Shown here in pieces: positions 53,199 to 60,873 of a stretch of 64,000 nucleotides of DNA. The notes beneath the pieces are model-generated. The model searched no databases and was not told the DNA's origin. It was given only the letters and a program-made list of their open reading frames with translations. A program made the translations under genes and the position numbers. The first letter of the stretch is position 1. The number at the start of each line of letters is the position of its first letter. The DNA comes from Legionellales bacterium RIFCSPHIGHO2_12_FULL_37_14. GTDB lineage: Bacteria; Pseudomonadota; Gammaproteobacteria; Legionellales; Legionellaceae. The stretch is from assembly GCA_001804735.1 (NCBI GenBank), contig MHBC01000006.1:19519-83518 (forward strand), in the 5' to 3' direction.

Positions 53199-54319
53199 TT
53201 AGGAGTATTATCATTCTCATTCGTATCCCTAGCACAACCCTCTCCAGGATCTCTTTTTTGCTCTATATTAAACAACGTTCCTGTAGTGGTGGCAACAGAG
53301 ACCGGCGCTCTTTCTTCTGCAAGATATTCATCTCTTAAAACATCATGTGTTAGTAGATATGAAGCTACATCATAAAGTCCAAATGAAGAATAAAGACCGG
53401 TACGAATAGTCGCCTCTTCTGCTAGTTTATTAAATAATTCTGCCGCTTGTTTATGCGTTAAGGGAACATCACGGGTACCGCGCAGGGAATTTCCTGGTTC
53501 ATATAAAGCAGGATTTTCAACTTCAGGTGCTTGTCTACCAGCTGCTTCAGCATAATTTTGATGCAGAACAAAATTAATAACAACATTCTTCGGAAATAAA
53601 TGCTTATTTTTCTTCAGCGCTTCCATTAGTATATTGTGCTTGTCCGCTTCATCATCTATTAAAACATAGCGAATTTCTTTATCAGGATATTTTAAAGCTA
53701 AATAATGGCATTGCAGTAATATAAGGGAAAATTTACTCTTATCAAGGCCACGTTCGTTAATTTGACTTGCCGCATTTGCATACTTTGCTTTTAAACTCCT
53801 AGCTTCATCATATTCTCTAACTTGTTCTTTAGTTTTATTAGGTATAGCTGCTAACGCAGCTTCTCTTTCATAAGATTGCATAATAGTGCCTGGCTCAAGA
53901 CCTAAGAGCAAATCATAAATCCAGAGGTTATCAAACTCTAACCCAACTGCGGCGGCTAAGTTACGCAATACTGGGACAGAGCGCCCATTCATGTTCATTT
54001 TGGCATTAGCTTCTTCAATCCCTGAGAACTGCCGATTTGATGCTGACATGAGAATAGAATGACCTGCGTTGATGCTATTTTTTAAAGCGCTGATTTTCTC
54101 TTGTAAAGCCTTATATTTGGGATCATTGTTTATCTTATCTTCTAGCTCTTTCCCAGTTAGAATAGTCCCAATTGGAGCCTCGCCAATTGCAGGTATGGCA
54201 TCGTCCTCAACACCCAGTTGATCCCCTGCCTCTAAAGCTATCATGGCAGGTACACAGCAAGAATCATAGTCTTGCGCAATAGCCAAAACTACATTGTCAT
54301 CTCTATTATCGTTAGGCAT
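53195..54319 (-). CDS. HAD-like-fold protein; candidate effector coupled to proB
   Basis: The 374-residue protein resembles a HAD-superfamily fold: motif I as AQDYDSCCVPAM near residue 16 (D-x-D), motif II HSILMSASNRQFSG near 90 with Ser, a Lys in DKSKFSLILLQCHYLALKYP, and motif IV IRYVLIDDEADKHNIL with two acids. The N-R-Q after motif II and the GRSVPVLRNLAAA block are features I associate with HAD-like proteins of Legionella effectors, from memory. It has an acidic N-terminus and a polar C-terminus with a Glu/Asp/Asn tail. It is upstream of, and translationally coupled to, the proBAC operon, which is unusual for an effector. Confidence 0.65.
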   Translation of the reverse strand: MPNDNRDDNVVLAIAQDYDSCCVPAMIALEAGDQLGVEDDAIPAIGEAPIGTILTGKELEDKINNDPKYKALQEKISALKNSINAGHSILMSASNRQFSGIEEANAKMNMNGRSVPVLRNLAAAVGLEFDNLWIYDLLLGLEPGTIMQSYEREAALAAIPNKTKEQVREYDEARSLKAKYANAASQINERGLDKSKFSLILLQCHYLALKYPDKEIRYVLIDDEADKHNILMEALKKNKHLFPKNVVINFVLHQNYAEAAGRQAPEVENPALYEPGNSLRGTRDVPLTHKQAAELFNKLAEEATIRTGLYSSFGLYDVASYLLTHDVLRDEYLAEERAPVSVATTTGTLFNIEQKRDPGEGCARDTNENDNTPK

Positions 54320-54411
54320 AATTTAGCTCTTAGTAAGTTAAAAAAATATCATTGTGCATATATTGTAACATAATATATGCGATAAATCATGCAGTTAAGG
54401 AGAACCTAACC

Positions 54412-55464
54412 ATGCTTAACGTCCAAGGATACGCTGCCCTAAAAGCCAAATCAGCTCTAGTACCTTTTAAATTCACCAGGAGAGAACCACAAGAACACGA
54501 TGTATTAATTGACATTCATTATTGTGGAATTTGTCACTCTGATATTCATCAAGTACGCGCAGAATGGGGAGACGCTTATTTTCCCATGGTTCCTGGGCAT
54601 GAAATTGTCGGTGAGGTAGTAAAAATAGGATCTTCTGTAACCAAATATAAAGTAGGCGATAAAGTTGGCGTTGGCTGCTTTGTTGATTCTTGTCGAAACT
54701 GCGCTAGCTGTCACGAAGGCTTAGAGTCATACTGCGAAAGAGGCATGATATTAACCTATAATTGTCGCGAAAAAGATGGCGAAACGCTTTCTCAAGGTGG
54801 TTATTCAACTAAAATTGTGGTCAATGAAGACTATGTATTGCGCATTCCAGCAAACCTGCCCTTAAATGCTACAGCGCCTTTATTATGCGCAGGTATAACC
54901 TTATACTCCCCCTTACGCCATTGGCAAGCAGGCCCTAACAAAAAAGTTGCCGTAATTGGTTTAGGGGGCATTGGCCATATGGGAGTTAAACTCGCAGCTG
55001 CTATGGGCGCTGATGTAACTGTTTTAAGCCATTCAGCAAGCAAAAAAACAGATAGTTTACGCTTTGGCGCCCAGCATTTTTACGTTACTAAAGACCAAGA
55101 AACCTTCACAAAATTAGCACGATCATTCGATTTAATTTTATGCACAGCTTCAGCAAATATAAATTGGAACGATTACATTTCCTTATTAAAACGTGACGGC
55201 ACCATGGTATTATTAGGCCTACCTGAAAACCCAACCCCCGTCAGCGCCGGTGTTCTAATAGGCGCACGCCGGAGTTTAGCCGGCTCTTTAATAGGCGGAA
55301 TTAAAGAAACCCAAGAAATGCTCGATTTTTGCGGCCAACATAATATCAGCGCAGATATAGAATTAATCCCTATAAACAAAGTCAATGAGGCCTATGAACG
55401 CGTGATAAAAAGCGATGTGCGGTATAGGTTTGTAATAGATATTAAAACCTTGAGCTCTGTATGA
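54412..55464 (+). CDS. Zinc-dependent alcohol dehydrogenase (cinnamyl/YahK type)
   Basis: I start at the ATG at 54412, where AAGGAG precedes it; 350 residues. The zinc-site residues are in [17 protein letters not shown] (Cys), [11 protein letters not shown] (GHE) and a structural zinc loop [23 protein letters not shown] with four cysteines. The NAD(P) motif is [21 protein letters not shown]. The [12 protein letters not shown] and [13 protein letters not shown] wording matches the NADPH-dependent aldehyde reductases YahK/YjgB and plant CAD. It reduces aldehydes, so it may detoxify host or metabolic aldehydes. The gene stands alone. Confidence 0.9.
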   Translation: MLNVQGYAALKAKSALVPFKFTRREPQEHDVLIDIHYCGICHSDIHQVRAEWGDAYFPMVPGHEIVGEVVKIGSSVTKYKVGDKVGVGCFVDSCRNCASCHEGLESYCERGMILTYNCREKDGETLSQGGYSTKIVVNEDYVLRIPANLPLNATAPLLCAGITLYSPLRHWQAGPNKKVAVIGLGGIGHMGVKLAAAMGADVTVLSHSASKKTDSLRFGAQHFYVTKDQETFTKLARSFDLILCTASANINWNDYISLLKRDGTMVLLGLPENPTPVSAGVLIGARRSLAGSLIGGIKETQEMLDFCGQHNISADIELIPINKVNEAYERVIKSDVRYRFVIDIKTLSSV

Positions 55465-55558
55465 CACTTAAAAAAAAGATTAATAGCACATTTACACAGG
55501 ATCAACCTTTCTTTTCAGAGTTTTTAAGTCACAGCAATTAAAAACCGCACGCCACTGC

Positions 55559-55576
55559 GTTGGGCCAAGGCCCAAC
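55559..55576. repeat. GTTGGGCC/GGCCCAAC palindrome, intergenic copy
   Basis: GTTGGGCCAAGGCCCAAC is a perfect palindrome followed by CTAC. It lies in the 219-base gap between the alcohol dehydrogenase and the F-box gene, about 95 bases past the dehydrogenase stop. Nothing else of note is in the first half of the gap; the second half holds a promoter. Confidence 0.65.
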
Positions 55577-55625
55577 CTACTGCCGACTCTACCTAGCTCA
55601 GTCGTGGCTAGGAGCTTATATTTTA

Positions 55626-55654
55626 TTGACATAAAAAACAATTACGCCTAACAT
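55626..55654 (+). promoter_or_regulatory. Sigma-70 promoter of the F-box/CaaX gene
   Basis: TTGACA (55626-55631) matches the -35 consensus exactly, and TAACAT (55649-55654) is a fair -10 at 17 bases. Transcription would start near 55661, about 23 bases before the GTG start codon. Confidence 0.65.
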
Positions 55655-55683
55655 CACCAAGAAATTAGCATTATGGATTAGTT

Positions 55684-58293
55684 GTGCGCTTTTTATTTAT
55701 TCCGCAAGACGTTTTAGCTGAGATATTTTTTTTCCTTCCTGATAATGAAATTGAACCAGCAGTTAGTGCTTTTATTACCAATTATAATAGTTCACTCCAT
55801 AGAAAATTGCGGAAAAAAGTTGAAATAATATTGTTAAATAATGCAACTTTTTTTCAGGATGTTATTATTAATCACAACTTTTTAGATATTAGCAATATTT
55901 CAATAGGCAATTTACTTTCCCAAAGGCCAAATCCTTTTGTTACTATAAAGCTTATGCTTTTACATTTAGAAAGTTGTTATAAAAATGCTAAAGAAAAAAG
56001 CTATGTTACCGATACATTCATTGATCCTATCCTGGCTGAATATATTCCTTATCTAAGTAAAAATTATACATTACCAATGCCAGCTGATTTAGCAAGAGAA
56101 ATTGATCCTACAACCTTTAAACCAAATCTATTAAGCCAAGTTATCACGACTTTTGCGCCTTTTGCATCAAATAGACAACACCAAAAATGCATAGATGTAA
56201 TCATTGAAGAACTAGGCAAAAAACAACAAATTGAGATAGTCAAAGGCTTATATGATACTATCATGCTTGCCGATGGCTTATTATCCCTTGTACCTTATTT
56301 ATCCTCTTCTAACCTAGATTACTTGTTTAAATATTTTTATCCTATATTAAAAAATATTAATGTTATGTTTATTGGCTTCCAAGCTGAAAAAATTGCGCAA
56401 TTTGGTGTTTTGTTGGCAGAGGATAAACAACTCAAATTACTCCGCATATTTTTGCAAAATCTCTCCCAAGACATTAGTATAGCCTTAGGTATATTTATCC
56501 TGCGCCAAAAAATCTATAGCAAATATACAATAAAAGCAGGATCTCCTGAGTATGCTTATTACACAAGCTTCAATCCTATACCACCACGTCAAGTTAGTAA
56601 TACAAAAGAAGATCTCCAAGAAGAAGTTGAGTATGTACTAGATGAAATAACAGTCATTGCGCGTAGCGCGGCCTTTATAATTAATGGGTGTGACCCAAGC
56701 AAGAAATTAAGTCTAGTTATTCCAGCTTTTTTGCCTTATTGCAGTAAAGAACAACTTGAGTTTTTTATCAGCCAATACTGTCTTGTCACAGTTTATGCGC
56801 CTAAAGTGGCTTTTGCCATTATGCCTTATCTTACAGTAGACGAGCGGGTAAAATTAATTGATAACAATATGGACATTTGGCGGCAAGTATTAGCAAGAGG
56901 AGTATTTTGCAATTTTACAGATACGAATTTGTTAAAGGATTTTTTAATAGAACATAAAAATAAACTAAAATTTGCTAGGCGAAACTTAGAAAATTACATA
57001 GAGAGCATTAAATCCTCGTTGTTTTTTTATAGACACAATCGTGGAAGTAAGTATTATTATAACCGTGCTTTATGTCTTCTGCCTTTTTTTAATGAGAAGG
57101 AGCAAAAAGAGCTTTTAGCACTCCTAGAAAGAGATTTCCTCGATAACTCTAATGAATCAGAGACTACAAGCCTAGTTATCTTTGAGCTTGCAGTTATTAC
57201 CCAAGAAGAAAAGCTTGATCTTATAAATAAGCTTTTAGCAAAATGTGCAAACTGTGCAAATAATACGTCAATACTCAATACTATAACCTGTATTAAAGCT
57301 GCGTTAAAACTAGGTGTTACACCAGATAAATTAAATTTCTCTTTTAGTGATTGTATAAAAACCGCCTCAGCGCCCTATAGAGTAACGCTCCATACTAGTG
57401 TAGACAGCAAGGCAGAGATGATTTTTGAGCTATACAAAGAGCTACTGCCTTATGCAAACGCTAGCGAGCACTTAGAGATATTGGAGGAAATTTGTAATGT
57501 ACTTAAAAAAAGTCTCTATTCCCAACCAATCTTGCTTTTGCATTTTGCCGATGTTTTAAGTAAATTACGCTGCTGTCAATCAGGCTATACCAGAATGCTT
57601 GACATCTTACTTGCTAAAGACGGATTAAACAGTTTATTAATCCCTCTTGCGCCTTATTTGAGTAAGGATAACAAACAAAGAGTTATTTCTGCTCTAACCT
57701 TTACGGCAAACCTTCACTTTATTTCCCAACATCTCAAGTATATTAATTTAGTGCAAATACTGACTATCTACACTGCCTTTAGCTCCCAATCAACATTAGA
57801 TGAACAAATAAATTTTCCACTTGCTCGCAAAGTACAAAATTTAATAAGCTTTGGTATGCAATTTTTTATACCTAAACTGCCTCTATTAATCTTGGCTAAA
57901 GATGAAGGTTTAGTTGTACAAAATGATATGGAAAAATATGCATATCATCAAAGCAACTTAAGCGTATGTGACTGTCAAGCTAATATGCAAGGGCTAATAA
58001 AGCGTATTTGTTATAGTGGCCTTGAAAATAGATATTCATTCTTTAATGATCATAATTTAACAGCTCCACGTAGTATTAATACTCCTGAGGCTAGAAAACT
58101 AACGCTTTATTTAACCCAAAAAGAAGCCTACCACGCAAGATGTTATTTAAAATCTATTTTTCCTGCGGATTTTTTTGCTGCAGAGGATGATATAAAATCG
58201 TTTCAAGAACAATGGCTTGGTTTTATGCAGAAAACTTTAAATTTTAGCAAAGATCAAAGCTCTAATACTGCAGCTTGTTGTGTTATAGCATAG
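55684..58293 (+). CDS. F-box protein with a C-terminal CaaX prenylation motif; candidate effector
   Basis: The 869-residue protein starts at GTG 55684. Its first 24 residues read FIPQDVLAEIFFFLPDNEIE, the F-box consensus (L/I-P-x-D-V-L-x-E-I-F-x-F-L-P) that binds SKP1 in eukaryotic SCF ubiquitin ligases. The last four residues are Cys-Val-Ile-Ala after Ala-Ala-Cys, a CaaX box for host prenylation (last codons TGT GTT ATA GCA then TAG). In between is a long helical array with PYLS-x6-L segments about 40-60 residues apart (SLVPYLSSSNLDYLFKYF, AIMPYLTVDERVKLID, LIPLAPYLSKDNKQRVIS), probably HEAT-like. Legionella AnkB has the same F-box plus CaaX design with ankyrin repeats. A sigma-70 promoter precedes it. 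Confidence 0.8.
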   Translation: MRFLFIPQDVLAEIFFFLPDNEIEPAVSAFITNYNSSLHRKLRKKVEIILLNNATFFQDVIINHNFLDISNISIGNLLSQRPNPFVTIKLMLLHLESCYKNAKEKSYVTDTFIDPILAEYIPYLSKNYTLPMPADLAREIDPTTFKPNLLSQVITTFAPFASNRQHQKCIDVIIEELGKKQQIEIVKGLYDTIMLADGLLSLVPYLSSSNLDYLFKYFYPILKNINVMFIGFQAEKIAQFGVLLAEDKQLKLLRIFLQNLSQDISIALGIFILRQKIYSKYTIKAGSPEYAYYTSFNPIPPRQVSNTKEDLQEEVEYVLDEITVIARSAAFIINGCDPSKKLSLVIPAFLPYCSKEQLEFFISQYCLVTVYAPKVAFAIMPYLTVDERVKLIDNNMDIWRQVLARGVFCNFTDTNLLKDFLIEHKNKLKFARRNLENYIESIKSSLFFYRHNRGSKYYYNRALCLLPFFNEKEQKELLALLERDFLDNSNESETTSLVIFELAVITQEEKLDLINKLLAKCANCANNTSILNTITCIKAALKLGVTPDKLNFSFSDCIKTASAPYRVTLHTSVDSKAEMIFELYKELLPYANASEHLEILEEICNVLKKSLYSQPILLLHFADVLSKLRCCQSGYTRMLDILLAKDGLNSLLIPLAPYLSKDNKQRVISALTFTANLHFISQHLKYINLVQILTIYTAFSSQSTLDEQINFPLARKVQNLISFGMQFFIPKLPLLILAKDEGLVVQNDMEKYAYHQSNLSVCDCQANMQGLIKRICYSGLENRYSFFNDHNLTAPRSINTPEARKLTLYLTQKEAYHARCYLKSIFPADFFAAEDDIKSFQEQWLGFMQKTLNFSKDQSSNTAACCVIA

Positions 58294-58747
58294 CACTATG
58301 CATAGACCAAGTTAAAACTTCCCCCTTAACTAGCTTTACTAGTTTAGCTGCACACTCCTTAAGCACGATAGGCTTAACAGCTCTAACCTCTAAAGAATAA
58401 TTAGGTTTATCAATATAAGCTAAGCTGATTAAACTATGTTTCGTACTGTAGTTTTCTCCATTTATCATCAATTGTATACAAGGAAAATCTCCTAAAGGGG
58501 TAATTTGGTAGTGGATCTCTTTCTCATGTACGCTCATTACTCCTTCCTCTTTTACAGCATAACTTTGCGCCCAAAGAGTTTTAAAGGCTTGTTCAAGATC
58601 TAAGATGCTGGCTGCTTTAGTTTTTTCTGCTGCTAAAAGTTTTTGGAGGATAATAATATTTTGCCACTCGGCGATGCTCAATAACATAATGACGTTAATT
58701 AGCCACAATATGCCGAGCAAAACAAAACCTTTAGTTTGCTTACCCAT
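58283..58747 (-). CDS. PilX-like minor pilin
   Basis: The 154-residue protein starts MGKQTKGFVLLGILWLINVI, a prepilin-like N-terminus (K-G-F-V-L-L... with the Gly-Phe cleavage site but no Glu at +5) and one membrane helix. The soluble part has DLEQAFKTLWAQSYAVKEEG and cysteines near 99 and 138. It is probably PilX of a type IV pilus or type II secretion pseudopilus. Its end overlaps the convergent F-box gene by 11 bases; its start overlaps pilW by eight. Confidence 0.65.
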   Translation of the reverse strand: MGKQTKGFVLLGILWLINVIMLLSIAEWQNIIILQKLLAAEKTKAASILDLEQAFKTLWAQSYAVKEEGVMSVHEKEIHYQITPLGDFPCIQLMINGENYSTKHSLISLAYIDKPNYSLEVRAVKPIVLKECAAKLVKLVKGEVLTWSMHSAML

Positions 58748-59438
58748 TACGCATCCTAATGCTAAATTGATAATTTTGCTTAGATAGCATAGTAAGCTTA
58801 ATTGTAAGAAGCTTATTATTTATTTCTGCTGTAAATTTATTAACCTTTGCGCTTAGAGTATCGCTGTGTGAGGTATGATAAATTAGGGTGTTGGTAGCGG
58901 GGTTTAAGCTAATTGTTTCACTTAGCCAAACTCCCATATATATGGGCGGAATAAAAGCTTGCGTAAGCGGTTTTTCTAAGCTAATAATTTTTTTGGGGAA
59001 AGATGCGCTCACGTGGTTAATTTTGGTAAGCTCGGCATGATAACAATCAGCTAGTATATAAGTATTAGTTAAATCTAATTTTTGCTTATCCCACCACTCT
59101 ATATGCCTCTCATCTATAAGGGTAACTTCTGCTAATGGGGTTTTCATTCTATTTAGCGTTATACCTTGCGGCAAAATTTTAACTTGAGGTAAATTTTCTT
59201 GAGAATCAAGGCTTGCTAAAGGCAAGCAAGGCGCATATCCTGCTTCATGGATACTATTAATTAATAAGCTTTTTATAAATATAAAATCTGCATATTCACT
59301 TAGATGATTTTTTAAATTATTTTGGTTTTGCTGATAGGAAGTATAGGCATTAAAAATAATTGGCAAAATAAGACTTGATAATGCTAGCACTGTCAATAGC
59401 TCAAGTAGGCTAAAGCCTTTATGCTTCTTGATATTCAT
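58740..59438 (-). CDS. PilW-like minor pilin
   Basis: The 232-residue protein begins MNIKKHKGFSLLELLTVLAL, a classic prepilin N-terminus: positive leader, Gly-Phe site and the conserved Glu at +5. After one membrane helix comes a soluble C-terminal domain of about 200 residues. Length and order match PilW, which with PilX and PilV starts pilus assembly. It overlaps the next upstream gene by 20 bases. Confidence 0.72.
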   Translation of the reverse strand: MNIKKHKGFSLLELLTVLALSSLILPIIFNAYTSYQQNQNNLKNHLSEYADFIFIKSLLINSIHEAGYAPCLPLASLDSQENLPQVKILPQGITLNRMKTPLAEVTLIDERHIEWWDKQKLDLTNTYILADCYHAELTKINHVSASFPKKIISLEKPLTQAFIPPIYMGVWLSETISLNPATNTLIYHTSHSDTLSAKVNKFTAEINNKLLTIKLTMLSKQNYQFSIRMRNG

Positions 59439-59565
59439 AAGACAATATATTAGCGAATACTCTTTGCCTTACTTGTAAATCGGCAAAAAGCATAATAAAA
59501 ACTAAAGATAAAAGAAAAATAGCAAATAAAATCTCCAAAAGACTAAACCCTGTTTGCTTATGCAT
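59419..59565 (-). CDS. PilV-like prepilin, very short
   Basis: The ATG at 59565 begins MHKQTGFSLLEILFAIFLLS, a prepilin N-terminus with the Glu at +5, but the protein is only 48 residues. A normal PilV has about 150, so this is the helix with almost no soluble domain. It overlaps pilW by 20 bases and forms a unit pilV-pilW-pilX; the genes for fimT, pilE and pilY1 are not next to it. It may be a reduced pilus or pseudopilus set. Confidence 0.6.
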   Translation of the reverse strand: MHKQTGFSLLEILFAIFLLSLVFIMLFADLQVRQRVFANILSYEYQEA

Positions 59566-59675
59566 TTTAGTGCCTCTTCCTGATATTTGAACTTGCGAGG
59601 TTAGGCTAACTCTTATGTAATTATTTGGCAATAGTATGTTGAATTGTTAAAATTAACTTTTTGCAGGATCCATAT

Positions 59676-60782
59676 ATGCCTTGCGATTATCTAAGCCTTG
59701 TGCACGCGGGAATTAAAAATTTACACCCCTACGAACCAGGTAAACCCATAGAAGCTTTGCAGCAAGAATTAGGGCTTAAAAAGATTATTAAACTTGCGAG
59801 CAATGAAAACCCGTTAGGAGCATCGCCTAAAGCTGCTCATGCTTTACGGCAACTAGATGTCCATGATTTAGCGCTTTACCCAGCAGCAGACTTACACCCT
59901 GTATACCATCATCTAGTAGATAAACTTAATATTGCGCCGCAACAATTAATATTACTTAACGGATCAGACGCCTTTTTCTCTCTTTGTCTGACGACTTTTG
60001 CCCTCAATACTAACCGTATCGCCTTAACTCACCAGTACACTTTCATTGCTTTTCCCTTACAAGCCCAAATTTTAGGAGTTAAGCTTAAGGCTGTGCCAGT
60101 TAACCAGGATTATTCTGTAAATATTGATTCTCTAATTAAAGCCTTAAGGCCAAATGTTGCTATTGTTTACCTCGCCAACCCTAATAATCCTACTGGAATC
60201 TGTATAAAAGAGGCTAAACTTAAAGAATTCTTACGTAAATTACCGCTTAACACGCTTTGCATCTTAGATGAAGCTTATTATGAATTTCACGCTCAAACAG
60301 AAAATACCCTAGATTGGCTTAAGGAATTTCCTAATTTAATTATAACCAGAACTTTTTCCAAGATTTATGGCTTAGCAGGCTTACGTATAGGATACGCTAT
60401 CGCAAATCCTGAGGTTGCAAAGCTCCTTAAACGCGCCGAGCTACCCTTTACAGTTAATAAAGCCGCCTTAACAGCAGCTGAGGCAGCTCTTACCGATCAA
60501 GATTTTTTACATAAATCCTTAGCCAATACTAAATCAGGCATGCAACAGTTAGAACAAGGTTTTCAAGCTTTAAAACTCTCCTATATTCCCTCACAAGCAA
60601 ACTTTATAACTTTAAAATCTCCATTTGCTGGCATTAAGCTCTATGAAAAACTTCTCAAAAGAGGAATTATCGTAAGGCCATTAGATCCTTATGGCCTAAA
60701 AGAACATGTGCGTATTACAATAGGCACTCCAGAACAAAATCAGCATTTATTAAATGTTTTAAAAGGAGAAATTAATGACTGA
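59676..60782 (+). CDS. hisC: Histidinol-phosphate aminotransferase
   Basis: I start at the ATG at 59676 (368 residues). The class II aminotransferase fold is clear: KIIKLASNENPLGASPKAAHAL, LANPNNPTGICIKEAKL, LDEAYYEFHAQTENT, the PLP lysine in TRTFSKIYGLAGLRIGYAIA, and VRITIGTPEQNQHLLNVL at the end. It makes histidinol phosphate, or in some organisms also handles aromatic amino acids (HisC2-type). Its last 120 bases and the start of phhB are duplicated 2.1 kb downstream. The start codon of phhB overlaps its end by eight bases. Confidence 0.9.
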   Translation: MPCDYLSLVHAGIKNLHPYEPGKPIEALQQELGLKKIIKLASNENPLGASPKAAHALRQLDVHDLALYPAADLHPVYHHLVDKLNIAPQQLILLNGSDAFFSLCLTTFALNTNRIALTHQYTFIAFPLQAQILGVKLKAVPVNQDYSVNIDSLIKALRPNVAIVYLANPNNPTGICIKEAKLKEFLRKLPLNTLCILDEAYYEFHAQTENTLDWLKEFPNLIITRTFSKIYGLAGLRIGYAIANPEVAKLLKRAELPFTVNKAALTAAEAALTDQDFLHKSLANTKSGMQQLEQGFQALKLSYIPSQANFITLKSPFAGIKLYEKLLKRGIIVRPLDPYGLKEHVRITIGTPEQNQHLLNVLKGEIND

Positions 60783-60819
60783 CAAACTCAGCTTAACGGA
60801 AATTAAAGCCATACTAAAT
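60663..60819 (+). repeat. Long direct repeat, left copy (3' end of hisC and 5' end of phhB)
   Basis: About 157 bases matching 62779-62935 with only about four mismatches. The left copy contains the real hisC end; the phhB reading frame that starts in it at 60775 breaks after 20 codons. The offset between copies is 2116 bases. Confidence 0.9.
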
Positions 60820-60837
60820 ACTGTCAGTGGCAAATGA
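60775..60837 (+). pseudogene. Truncated duplicate of the phhB start
   Basis: The ATG at 60775 begins the same MTDKLSLTEIKAIL as the real phhB at 62891, but after residue 14 it becomes NTVSGK and stops at 60835-60837. It is a scar of the duplication caused by the insertion of the 616-residue gene. Confidence 0.8.
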
Positions 60838-60873
60838 AGCACTGCAAAAAAGTTGTCTAGACAAATGGGTGCA

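Noticed and set aside
54352-54411. The N-terminal extension of the alcohol dehydrogenase frame
   Set aside because: The extension is unlike any family member; the ATG at 54412 has AAGGAG and begins in the usual place.
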